Source: Pantoea sp. AS-PWVM4
GTDB taxonomy: Bacteria; Pseudomonadota; Gammaproteobacteria; Enterobacterales; Enterobacteriaceae
Direction of reading: 5' to 3'
Assembly (NCBI RefSeq): GCF_000468095.1
Contig: NZ_ASZC01000004.1
Coordinates: 124,001-188,000, forward strand
DNA length: 64,000 nt
Part shown: piece by piece, positions 36,527-44,672 of the stretch
Numbering within the stretch: position 1 is the stretch's first letter
How the letters are laid out: every line of letters starts with the position of its first letter
Notes under the pieces: model-generated
Seen by the model: only the letters and a program-made list of their open reading frames with translations
What the model was told of the DNA's origin: nothing
The model's database searches: none
Program-made: the position numbers and the translations under genes

Positions 36527-36530
36527 AATA

Positions 36531-38201
36531 TCAACGTAAAGCTAACTCAATAGCTTTATTAATTTCAGCACGTAGCTGCAATAACTTCTGCGCATCGGCC
36601 GGCCACGCTTTGAAGGTAATACGCATCCCCATCACGTCATCAACCAACGCCTCAACGGCCGCACGACCTTGCAACGCTTCCAGACATTGCAAGGCGCGCA
36701 AATCCTGCATCGCTTCCAGCAGCACCTTAAGGCGAATCGAAGGCAGCGGCGTGAAGTCTTTGCCGGGATAAACAAGGAATGGATCACCTGCCGGGAATGC
36801 CTGCAAACCATCGGTAACGGCAAAAGGATCGATTGCCTCACGCGACAATTCGCTGTTGTAGAAGTTAAAGCCCCAGTGCAGAAACCCTTCAATCCGGTAT
36901 AGCCAAAGCTGCACCCCGAGGATACGGTTACGCAGCGACGGTTGCGCCATAAAACGGTTAGCCACATCGAGATACTGGGCGCAGCAATAATACGTCCACA
37001 GGCCTGGCACCTGATTTTCGAGGAACGGCTCCAGATGGTCAGAGGCGGTGACCGGTTTTTCCACCAGGCCAAGGCGATAAAAGTCATAATCGGACAAGGC
37101 ATCCAGCGTACGGTAGCCGGGAATTAACGGCCGCAGCAGATCGCTGGCTTTACGGTAATTTTCCAGATGTTGATCGGTCGGTTCATCGGAAATATGGAAC
37201 CACACCCGATCACGCAGACCCTGCTTGTCAAACCACGCCGTCAGTTGTGGTATGAAGGCGCTGAGGAATTGCCGCCACTGCTCACCAAAGGCATCGGTAT
37301 GCCAGCCAAAACGTGCCTCACGGCTGCCATCCGGCAGTTGTACCGCAATATGCGGCGCATGCGCCGCTCCCCATTGGGTAAAAAAGTGGGCGATCTCAAA
37401 ATCGCGGATGCCCTCGGTACGGCATAAATCTACCCAGCGGGCCAGCCGTTCAAAGCCAAAGCGATAGCCACCCTGCCCGTCATCAAAGACGTCAATCAGT
37501 TGCACCTCAGTACGCACCGTCCCTGGCGCGGTATCGAGCGGTGGCGTAAACAGCGGCGTCAACATCATATTGACGCCATGCGCCACGGCACTTTGCACAA
37601 ATTTGCGCACCGCCTGCCAGTACTCCTCGCTGAACACTGTCAGTTGATAGTAATTCGCCAGGCAATCGGTATGAATCCATTCGGTATGGTAAAGCTGTTG
37701 TGCAGGAAGAGTGGCAGGTAACACCGTCACCACCAGTGCCGCTTCACTCATCACGCTGTTCTCGGCTTCTTCATATAAGCGCAGCGTCATTGTATGTTCG
37801 CCAGGCGGTAAACCTTCCGGCGGCGGTGTCAGGCACAGCCACAACGCGCCCTGATAATTGCAGGTGATTTGCATGGTCGGGCCGGTCACCGGCATCAGCA
37901 GATCGGGAAACAGACCTGGCTCCGTGGTCAGATAATGGTCATCCACGGTGTTGTAGCAGGGTAAATGTCCCGGCACAGACGTGACCTGATACACCTGCAA
38001 CCACGGTGCTAACTCCCCTTCAACCGACCAATGCAAAGTGCGTCGCGTTTTGCGCTCGGTGGAAGGTAGAAAATATTGCGCCTGAAATGAGAGTGTCTCA
38101 TTGGCGAGAATGCTGGTTGTTGCCAGTTGCTTTACGTCGGCAATTGTTTTTTGGTGAAACATTTTTTCCAGCGACGAAGTCAGCCGCAGATGTAACGTCA
38201 T
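36531..38201 (-). CDS. DUF4091 / GH123-type glycoside hydrolase, cytoplasmic
   Basis: 556 residues with no signal peptide. The C-terminal half (from about residue 170) fits the DUF4091/GH123 catalytic TIM barrel, the family of N-acetyl-beta-galactosaminidases. The adjacent Asp339-Glu340 pair in FHISDEPTDQ corresponds to the Asp-Glu dyad used for substrate-assisted catalysis in GH123. The N-terminal 160 residues look like a beta-sandwich. It would release GalNAc, or a related sugar, from an imported oligosaccharide. It is divergent from the sugar ABC operon across 450 bases of regulatory DNA and close to the aga genes. Family assignment is firm; the exact glycosidic specificity is inference. 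Confidence 0.82.
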   Translation of the reverse strand: MTLHLRLTSSLEKMFHQKTIADVKQLATTSILANETLSFQAQYFLPSTERKTRRTLHWSVEGELAPWLQVYQVTSVPGHLPCYNTVDDHYLTTEPGLFPDLLMPVTGPTMQITCNYQGALWLCLTPPPEGLPPGEHTMTLRLYEEAENSVMSEAALVVTVLPATLPAQQLYHTEWIHTDCLANYYQLTVFSEEYWQAVRKFVQSAVAHGVNMMLTPLFTPPLDTAPGTVRTEVQLIDVFDDGQGGYRFGFERLARWVDLCRTEGIRDFEIAHFFTQWGAAHAPHIAVQLPDGSREARFGWHTDAFGEQWRQFLSAFIPQLTAWFDKQGLRDRVWFHISDEPTDQHLENYRKASDLLRPLIPGYRTLDALSDYDFYRLGLVEKPVTASDHLEPFLENQVPGLWTYYCCAQYLDVANRFMAQPSLRNRILGVQLWLYRIEGFLHWGFNFYNSELSREAIDPFAVTDGLQAFPAGDPFLVYPGKDFTPLPSIRLKVLLEAMQDLRALQCLEALQGRAAVEALVDDVMGMRITFKAWPADAQKLLQLRAEINKAIELALR

Positions 38202-38451
38202 GGTTCATCCCTTACAGTGTCAGAAATTTTGCAATTTAATAACACGCAAACAGACAAGAAAAAATAGAAAAAAAAGGTAATAAGAAAATAAGATGACGCA
38301 GCTCGCAAAACATAATATTTTCCTGCCAATAGCGAAAGCAGTGCGGAAATAAAGGCGTCAGCCTGGTTTTAATTACAATTATCAACCTCCGGTAAAACCT
38401 CTTAACAGCGTCAAAAAAAAGCCTTGCTAATTAGATCATTAGCTGTCTCCA

Positions 38452-38470
38452 GACCTTTCGATTCATTCTT
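38452..38470 (+). promoter_or_regulatory. AgaR-like operator before the ABC operon
   Basis: GACCTTTCGATTCATTCTT agrees at 16 of 19 positions with the E. coli AgaR consensus as I recall it (WRMMTTTCRTTTYRTTTYW). It lies about 185 bases upstream of the binding-protein start. Confidence 0.5.
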
Positions 38471-38506
38471 TTTGTTACGAAAACAGGGCTCAAAACCCGC
38501 AAAAAA

Positions 38507-38532
38507 CCTTTCGATTTCGAAAGATCGAAAGG
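38507..38532. promoter_or_regulatory. CTTTCGA/TCGAAAG operator
   Basis: A dense cluster of CTTTCGA and TCGAAAG half-sites in both orientations, with outer arms CCTTTCGAT and ATCGAAAGG. It may be bound by AgaR or by the second DeoR protein encoded at 43886. Confidence 0.5.
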
Positions 38533-38654
38533 AAAATCATGGGTTGTGCTTACACTTTTTCGTTGTTGACAGCCAGATTACGGATGGTTTACAAAATCAT
38601 TTATCCACACCGGGTCTTTCCAGAGAAATACTTCTTATTGATGAGGGTTGTGTC

Positions 38655-39920
38655 ATGCTGTCTGCTAAAAACAATAAGTCTCACGCCAGACCAGTAATTT
38701 CCGGAATTGCATTAGCTGTCGCACTTTTAATTCCTGCACTCAGCCACGCCGCAGATAAAATAACCTTACGTTATGCAATATGGGATCGTAATCAACTTCC
38801 TGCGGAAGAAAAAATTGCGCAATCATTTGAGAAGGCCAACCCGGATATCAATATTGATATTGAAGTGGTGCCTGCATCTCAGTATTTCGTCAAACTGGAC
38901 TCTGCCGTCGCAGGGGGCGTCGCACCGGACATCTTTTGGGTCAACATGCCCTACTTTATCCAGTATGCGCAGAACCACGTCCTGGCCCCGCTGAACGGCT
39001 ACCTGAACGATAAATCGGTCGATCTTAACAACATCGTTGCCAGTTCGGTGAAGGCCTATCAGTTTGACGGCAACCAACTGGCGATTCCGCGTGATGTGGA
39101 TGCCATCGCTGTCTGGTACAACAAAAAGCTGTTTGATCAGGCTGGCGTCAGCTATCCGAAAAAAGGCTGGACCTGGGATGATCTGAAAACCACCGCCACC
39201 GCGCTGAAAGCCAAACTGAAGGGCGATGCTTTCCCGCTGTATATGGACCTGAGCAATGACGGTCAGGAAAGCTACCTGAACCTGCTGTATCAGAAAGGCG
39301 TCCATATTGTTCCGACCAATGGCCAACCGACGGATATCGCCAGCGATAACGCCATTTGGGTTTACCAACAGTTGCAGCAAATGATGAAAGGCGGCCTGCT
39401 GCCGACTGCCAACCAGATGAGCGAGCTGAAAACCGACTCGGTGTTTACCTCCAACCGCGCGGCAATGGTGTACGCCGGTTCCTGGCAGGCGGCCCCATTC
39501 GCCAGCAACCCACAGATTAATGATCATATCGGCGTGATCGAAATGCCACGCATCGATAAAGAAGCGGGTGTGGCGCACAGCCTCGGCTTCGCCCTGTATG
39601 CCAACGGCAAGCATAAAGATGCCGCCTGGCGTTATGTCTCCTTTATGGCGCAGAAATCCTCACAGGAGGAGCTGGCCGCCGCGGTGATCCCCGCCAACAA
39701 ACAGGCGATGCCTGCCTGGGCCGCCAATATTAAGCAGGTCGATGTTACCGCCTATCTCACTGCGCTGGACCACGCCACCGCTTACCCGACGGCAGGCACC
39801 AATACACCGAAGTGGCAAAACATGTGGATCAGCAGCCTGAAGAAAATCTTTATGGGTGCGGATGCCAAAGAAGAGATGGATAAATCGGTGAAGAAAATTA
39901 GCCGGGTGATGGAAAAGTAA
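38655..39920 (+). CDS. Sugar ABC transporter binding protein
   Basis: 421 residues from the ATG at 38655 (the open frame upstream is not protein-like); GAGGG lies at a suitable distance. Long signal peptide with cleavage near ALSHAADK (about 32). It belongs to the extracellular solute-binding family 1 (MalE/UgpB type): YAIWDRNQLPAEEKIAQSFE at the mature N-terminus, APDIFWVNMPYF (about 95-106), PRDVDAIAVWYNKKLFDQAG and a late Trp-rich sugar site. Members bind di- and oligosaccharides. First gene of the operon 38655-45836. Given the aga genes, a GalNAc-containing saccharide is proposed. Confidence 0.9.
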   Translation: MLSAKNNKSHARPVISGIALAVALLIPALSHAADKITLRYAIWDRNQLPAEEKIAQSFEKANPDINIDIEVVPASQYFVKLDSAVAGGVAPDIFWVNMPYFIQYAQNHVLAPLNGYLNDKSVDLNNIVASSVKAYQFDGNQLAIPRDVDAIAVWYNKKLFDQAGVSYPKKGWTWDDLKTTATALKAKLKGDAFPLYMDLSNDGQESYLNLLYQKGVHIVPTNGQPTDIASDNAIWVYQQLQQMMKGGLLPTANQMSELKTDSVFTSNRAAMVYAGSWQAAPFASNPQINDHIGVIEMPRIDKEAGVAHSLGFALYANGKHKDAAWRYVSFMAQKSSQEELAAAVIPANKQAMPAWAANIKQVDVTAYLTALDHATAYPTAGTNTPKWQNMWISSLKKIFMGADAKEEMDKSVKKISRVMEK

Positions 39921-39928
39921 GACGCAAT

Positions 39929-39989
39929 CCGTAACGGTGCGATTTATCGCGCCGTTACGACAACCTGCGCGTTAAATCGCGCCGCTACC
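39929..39989. repeat. BIME inside the ABC operon
   Basis: Two REP copies, GTAACGGTGCGATTTATCGC and an inverted GCGCGTTAAATCGCGCCGCT, fill the gap between the binding-protein gene and the first permease. Such an element can lower downstream expression and raise binding-protein mRNA stability, as reported for other transporter operons. Confidence 0.75.
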
Positions 39990-40001
39990 GAGCCGATAAA
40001 G

Positions 40002-40937
40002 ATGGAAAATATCTCTCCCGTCACCGTAAATATTTCTGCGGTTAAAACGGTAAAAAATGTCAGTAGTCTGGAACGAGCCGAGCGTTTCTGGGGCTGGATA
40101 ATGATCGCTCCGCTGGTTATCGGCCTGCTGGTATTTTATTTCATCCCTTTTCTCCAGACGCTATTTTACAGCTTTACCGACCTCAACCAGTTTATGAACT
40201 GGACTGAAGTCAGTCTGGATAATTATCGTGATCTGTTCAGCGATGATGATTTTTATACTGCTGCCTTCAATACCCTGTTCTATGTGGTGGTGTGCGTACC
40301 CGTCAGTCTGGCGCTCTCGCTGCTGCTGGCGATTGGCCTGAATCAACCCATTCGCGGCAAGACGCTGTTCCGCACCCTGCTGTTTCTGCCCGCCATCACC
40401 ATGCCTGCGGCGGTGGCGATGGTGTGGCAATGGTTGTTCAACGGTGATTTTGGTCTGGTGAATCATCTGCTGGGATTTATTGGCCTGCCCTCGGTTGACT
40501 GGCTGTCCGACCCCAAAGTGGTTCATCTTAGCGTGTCGATTATTATCATCTGGTCATCACTGGCGCTAAAAATCATTATCCTGCTGGCCGGTTTACAGAA
40601 TATTCCCCGTCAGGTCTATGAAGCCGCCGATATTGATGGCATTGGCACCTTACGCCGCTTCTTCTTTATTACGCTGCCGCTGATGCTACCCACGCTGTTT
40701 TTCGTCTCGATTATGAGTTTTATCGAAGTGCTGCAAATCTTCGACGTCATCTTTCTCATGTTCGACCGCTCGATGATTGAAAGCGATGCCATGACCGTGA
40801 CCTTCCTGTTCTACAAATACGCGTTTTATTTACAGGAAAAAGGCTATGCCTCAGCGATTGCCGTGGTGCTGTTTGTCGTGACCCTGGTGATTAGCCTGGT
40901 TCAGATGTTTATTGGCAAAAAAATTAAAGTGACCTGA
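40002..40937 (+). CDS. Sugar ABC transporter permease 1 (MalF/UgpA type)
   Basis: 311 residues, six predicted membrane helices (first near FWGWIMIAPLVIGLLVFY) and the EAA loop YEAADIDGIGTLRRFFFITLPLM (positions about 206-228), which docks to the ATPase. It forms the heterodimeric channel with the product of the next gene. Confidence 0.92.
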   Translation: MENISPVTVNISAVKTVKNVSSLERAERFWGWIMIAPLVIGLLVFYFIPFLQTLFYSFTDLNQFMNWTEVSLDNYRDLFSDDDFYTAAFNTLFYVVVCVPVSLALSLLLAIGLNQPIRGKTLFRTLLFLPAITMPAAVAMVWQWLFNGDFGLVNHLLGFIGLPSVDWLSDPKVVHLSVSIIIIWSSLALKIIILLAGLQNIPRQVYEAADIDGIGTLRRFFFITLPLMLPTLFFVSIMSFIEVLQIFDVIFLMFDRSMIESDAMTVTFLFYKYAFYLQEKGYASAIAVVLFVVTLVISLVQMFIGKKIKVT

Positions 40938-40948
40938 GGAAGCCAGTC

Positions 40949-41818
40949 ATGAGCACGTTACCCCAATCCGAAGAACTGGCGTGGTTCCGCCGTCAACATC
41001 AGGAAAAATTGCGCCGCCTGACCGTCTATGCCCTGATGACGCTCGCCAGCCTGATTTCACTGGTACCCTTTATCTGGATGCTGCTGACCTCACTGAAAAC
41101 GCAGCCGGAAAGCATTCAGATTCCTATGGCGATCCTGCCTGCACATCCCTCGATGCAGGCTTATCACCGCATTTTGACCGAGGTTCCGTTCACCACCTTT
41201 TATATCAACTCGTTTCTCTACACCTTCTTTACCGTCACGCTGCAAATGTTGATTGCTGCTATGGCCGCCTACGGCTTTTCGCGCCTGACCTTTCGCGGGC
41301 GCGATACGGTGTTTATGTTGTGCGTCTCGATTCTGATGGTGCCAGCACAAGCCTTTCTGATCCCACAGTTTCTGATTGTGCAAAAGCTCGGCCTGGTGAA
41401 CACCCTGAGCGGTCTGATCCTGCCTGGCATTTTCAGTATCTACGCCACCTTTCTGCTGCGACAGTTCTTCCTTGGCGTACCGCGCGAGCTGGAAGAGGCA
41501 GCGTTACTTGACGGCTACAACCACTTCACCATTTTCTGGCGCATTTTGTTGCCGTTGATTCGTCCGGGTTTGATTGCCTGCACCATCATCAATGGTCTGT
41601 GGGCGTGGAATAACCTGATGTGGCCACTGATCGTCAATACCAGCGTCAATAAACTCACGTTACCCGTTGGCCTGGCGTCCCTTGCCAGCCGTGCCGGTGT
41701 GCCCTATCCGATGTTGATGGCAGGTGCACTGATGGCGGTATTACCGATGTTGATTTTATTCATCTTTTTCCAACGCTATTTCATCCAGGGCATCGCCAGC
41801 GCCGGTGTGAAAGGCTAA
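40949..41818 (+). CDS. Sugar ABC transporter permease 2 (MalG/UgpE type)
   Basis: 289 residues with six membrane helices; EAA loop ELEEAALLDGYNHFTIFWRI (about 176-195) followed by LPLIRPGLIA. It starts 11 bases after permease 1. Partner channel subunit of the sugar importer. Confidence 0.92.
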   Translation: MSTLPQSEELAWFRRQHQEKLRRLTVYALMTLASLISLVPFIWMLLTSLKTQPESIQIPMAILPAHPSMQAYHRILTEVPFTTFYINSFLYTFFTVTLQMLIAAMAAYGFSRLTFRGRDTVFMLCVSILMVPAQAFLIPQFLIVQKLGLVNTLSGLILPGIFSIYATFLLRQFFLGVPRELEEAALLDGYNHFTIFWRILLPLIRPGLIACTIINGLWAWNNLMWPLIVNTSVNKLTLPVGLASLASRAGVPYPMLMAGALMAVLPMLILFIFFQRYFIQGIASAGVKG

Positions 41819-41841
41819 TTCACCACTCAGAGGAAGCAGCT

Positions 41842-42966
41842 ATGTCTGGTATTCAATTACATGATGTGAAGAAAATTTATCCCAACGGCTTCCAGGCGCT
41901 GCACGGTATTGAGCTGTCGATTCAGGAAGGCGAATTTATGGTGTTTGTCGGGCCATCAGGCTGCGCCAAATCGACGCTGCTGCGCATGATTGCCGGACTG
42001 GAAAGCGTCAGCGAAGGCGAGATCGTGATCCAGAACCGGTGCGTAAATCAGGTATTACCCAAAGACCGCGAAGTGGCGATGGTGTTCCAGAACTACGCGC
42101 TCTACCCCCATATGACGGTGTACAAAAACATGGCGTTTAGCCTGCAAGGCAAAATGCCGCGTGATGAGCTCGATCGCCGGGTGCGTGAAGCGGCAGAAAA
42201 TCTGGAGATCAGTCACCTGCTGGAGCGTAAACCGGGCCAGTTATCTGGCGGCCAGTGCCAACGTGTCGCGCTGGGCCGCGCCATCGTACGCCGCCCCCGC
42301 GTGTTTTTATTTGATGAACCGCTTTCCAACCTCGATGCCAAACTGCGCGTCTCGATGCGCTTGCAACTGATCAATCTGCATCAGCAACTGAAAGCGGAAG
42401 GACTTCCCTCTACCATGATTTACGTCACGCACGATCAGGTGGAAGCGATGACGATGGGCGACCGTATCTGCGTCCTGGATCGCGGGGTGATTCAGCAGGT
42501 TGATAAGCCGGTGACCCTCTATCATCAGCCAGCAAACAAATTCGTGGCCGCGTTTATCGGCAGCCCGGCTATGAACCTGCATGATGTAACTATTATGCGT
42601 AATGCGGAAGCGTTAACGCTCTCCTTTGGCGATGCCGGACATTTACCGCTGCCAGCCAGCGTCGCCGAGCGTCTTAACGACTATCACGAGGAACAGATTT
42701 GCCTCGGTATTCGCCCGGAACATGTGGCAATCACCACGGCAGATGCCCCCGCCGCGCTGCCCGCAACGGTGCAGACGCTGGAACATATGGGGAATGAGGA
42801 GATCGTTCATTGCGATGTCGCCGGTCGTCACTTTGTCGCGCGCTTCCCCTCCTCGCCCGGCTGGTCGCTGCAACCCGGTGAGCGTATCGGCCTGCACCTG
42901 GCGCTGGAGCACGCGCATTTGTTTGATATCAATCACGGGCGCGTGCTCCGCCCGATGGCGAGATAA
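41842..42966 (+). CDS. Sugar ABC transporter ATPase (UgpC/MsmK/MalK type)
   Basis: 374 residues: ATPase domain then a C-terminal OB-fold regulatory domain (from about 240). Walker A reads GPSGCAKST (37-45), with Ala42 where glycine is usual before the lysine. The signature is LSGGQCQRVALGRAI, Walker B RVFLFDEPLSNLDAK, and switch His YVTHDQVEAM. It powers the importer encoded by the preceding three genes. A six-base gap separates it from the ROK kinase, so transport and phosphorylation are coexpressed. Confidence 0.92.
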   Translation: MSGIQLHDVKKIYPNGFQALHGIELSIQEGEFMVFVGPSGCAKSTLLRMIAGLESVSEGEIVIQNRCVNQVLPKDREVAMVFQNYALYPHMTVYKNMAFSLQGKMPRDELDRRVREAAENLEISHLLERKPGQLSGGQCQRVALGRAIVRRPRVFLFDEPLSNLDAKLRVSMRLQLINLHQQLKAEGLPSTMIYVTHDQVEAMTMGDRICVLDRGVIQQVDKPVTLYHQPANKFVAAFIGSPAMNLHDVTIMRNAEALTLSFGDAGHLPLPASVAERLNDYHEEQICLGIRPEHVAITTADAPAALPATVQTLEHMGNEEIVHCDVAGRHFVARFPSSPGWSLQPGERIGLHLALEHAHLFDINHGRVLRPMAR

Positions 42967-42971
42967 CACCG

Positions 42972-43889
42972 ATGCGCTACGGCTTTGATATCGGCGGCAC
43001 CAAAATTGAAATCGCCGCCTTTGATGACAGCATGCAACCGCTGTTTCGCCAACGGGTGCCGACCCCTGGCGAGGATTACTCCGCCTTTATGCATTGCCTG
43101 GTGAAGCTCACACAGGAGGCGGATCAGCAATTTGGCGGGAAAGGGAAAGTGGGTATCGGTTTGCCGGGTATCACTGACCCGCATACCCGGCAGCAACTGG
43201 CAGCCAACGTTCCCTGTCTGACCGGACGCAACCTGAAACGCGATATCGAGACGCTGCTCAACCGCCCCGTGGCGATCGCCAATGACTGCCACTGCTTTGC
43301 CCTGTCAGAGGCGCATTCGCCGCAGACGCAGGATTATGCGGTGGTGTTTGGCGCGATTATTGGCACCGGCGCCGGTGGCGGTCTGGTGGTGGATAAGCAG
43401 TTGTTCCGCGGTAAACACGGCCTGGCCGGTGAGTGGGGGCATTTGCCGGTGCCCGCGCAGTTGTTCCGACGTTACGCACTGCCCTCGTTCAGCTGCAACT
43501 GCGGCCTGACCGATTGTTACGAGCGCTATGTCTCCGGTCGCGGCCTGCTGGCGCTGAGTCAGTACTTTGGTCATCCGGCCAGCAACCTGCCGGAACTGAT
43601 GCATAGCTATCGTGACGGTGATGCGCTGGCGCAGCAGATATTCCAGCGCTTTATCGCCGTGCTTGCCAGTGCGTTGGCGGGGTTACAAATGCTGCTGGAT
43701 ATTGACGCCTTTGTGCTGGGCGGCGGTTTGTCGAATATTCCTGAAATCTACCCGTTGCTGCCGGAAGCGATGCGCGAAAATTTATTTGCCATCTGTCCTC
43801 CGGCGGCGATTCTGGCCCCGGTTTTTGGTGACAGCAGCGGCGTACGCGGTGCTGCCCTCCTCAACGATGCTGAAAGAGAGTCCCTATGA
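42972..43889 (+). CDS. ROK-family amino-sugar kinase
   Basis: 305 residues resembling NagK/AgaK-type N-acetylhexosamine kinases. ATP loop DIGGTKIEIAAFD (6-18), catalytic D105 (AIANDCHCF) and the ROK zinc site H157, C175, C177, C182 (GEWGH; CNCGLTDCYERY) are all present. It phosphorylates an imported free sugar, probably GalNAc to GalNAc-6-phosphate, replacing the phosphorylation that a PTS would give. It is cotranscribed with the ABC importer, and its stop overlaps the ATG of the DeoR gene. GlcNAc or glucose specificity cannot be excluded. Confidence 0.88.
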   Translation: MRYGFDIGGTKIEIAAFDDSMQPLFRQRVPTPGEDYSAFMHCLVKLTQEADQQFGGKGKVGIGLPGITDPHTRQQLAANVPCLTGRNLKRDIETLLNRPVAIANDCHCFALSEAHSPQTQDYAVVFGAIIGTGAGGGLVVDKQLFRGKHGLAGEWGHLPVPAQLFRRYALPSFSCNCGLTDCYERYVSGRGLLALSQYFGHPASNLPELMHSYRDGDALAQQIFQRFIAVLASALAGLQMLLDIDAFVLGGGLSNIPEIYPLLPEAMRENLFAICPPAAILAPVFGDSSGVRGAALLNDAERESL

Positions 43890-44656
43890 TCAATACCGAG
43901 CAACGTCGTGAATCGATTATTGAGCAGTTGAGGCGCGAAGGTGTGGTACGGGTGGAAGATCTCAGCGCCCTGTACAACGTCAGTTCCGTCACCATCCGCA
44001 ATGATTTGCGCTGGCTGGAGAAAAGTGGCTGCGCCATTCGCGGCTATGGCGGCGCGCAGCTCAATCGCCAGTTTGTCTTTGATCGCCCGCTGGAAGACAA
44101 AGGCAAAATCAATCGCGACGTCAAATTCGCTATAGCTAAAGCCGCCGCCGCCCTGATCAACGATGGAGAGGCGGTGATTATCGATTCCGGCTCCACCACC
44201 AGTCTGATGACCAAGCATCTGGAGAGCAAAAAGGAGCTGGTAGTGATGACCAATGCCATCAACATCGCTTATGAACTGGCCAGCCGCGAGAACATCCATC
44301 TGATGGTGCTGGGTGGCAACGTGCGCAGCGCCTCATGGTCAATTGATGGCCCCACCGCCGAGCAACATATCCGTCAGTACCGTTTCGACAAACTGTTTCT
44401 CGGTGTCGATGGCTTTGACCTCGCCGCCGGTATCACCACGCCACAGTTGGGCGAAGCGCAGATTAACCGGGCGATGTGCGATGTCTCGCGTGAAATCATC
44501 GCCGTAGCCGACTCCAGCAAGTTTGGCCGTACCAGTTTCTGTCTGATCCGCGAAGTGGAACGCATTCACCGGCTGGTCACTGACAGCGCCATATCCGAAC
44601 AATACGTGCGCGCCCTGGAGAAAATGGGCGTCGACATCATTATCGCCGATCGCTAA
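43886..44656 (+). CDS. DeoR-family regulator (second, distinct from AgaR)
   Basis: 256 residues: DeoR winged helix (about 5-57; QLRREGVVRVEDLSALYNVSSV) and sugar-phosphate-sensing domain with DSGSTTSLM (about 95-103) and the FLGVDGFDLAAGI block. It lies inside the ABC operon, coupled to the ROK gene (ATGA). It is clearly different from the AgaR orthologue at 45870, so the locus carries two DeoR proteins. A candidate site is 38507-38532. Confidence 0.9.
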   Translation: MINTEQRRESIIEQLRREGVVRVEDLSALYNVSSVTIRNDLRWLEKSGCAIRGYGGAQLNRQFVFDRPLEDKGKINRDVKFAIAKAAAALINDGEAVIIDSGSTTSLMTKHLESKKELVVMTNAINIAYELASRENIHLMVLGGNVRSASWSIDGPTAEQHIRQYRFDKLFLGVDGFDLAAGITTPQLGEAQINRAMCDVSREIIAVADSSKFGRTSFCLIREVERIHRLVTDSAISEQYVRALEKMGVDIIIADR

Positions 44657-44672
44657 AACGCGGGAGAACGTC

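Larger units (their letters stand above)
38202..38654. other. Divergent regulatory region of the sugar-uptake locus
   Basis: About 450 bases, AT-rich, between the GH123-like gene and the ABC binding-protein gene. It contains two operator-like sequences (38452-38470 and 38507-38532) and polyA stretches. A frame continuing upstream of 38655 is not favoured because the residues there look non-coding. Confidence 0.55.

Noticed and set aside
38424..38654. N-terminal extension of the sugar binding protein
   Set aside because: It would place 77 residues before a perfect signal peptide and read through operator sequences.
38823..39614. 263-codon minus-strand frame inside the sugar binding-protein gene
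   Set aside because: Shadow frame; the plus strand encodes a typical MalE-type protein.
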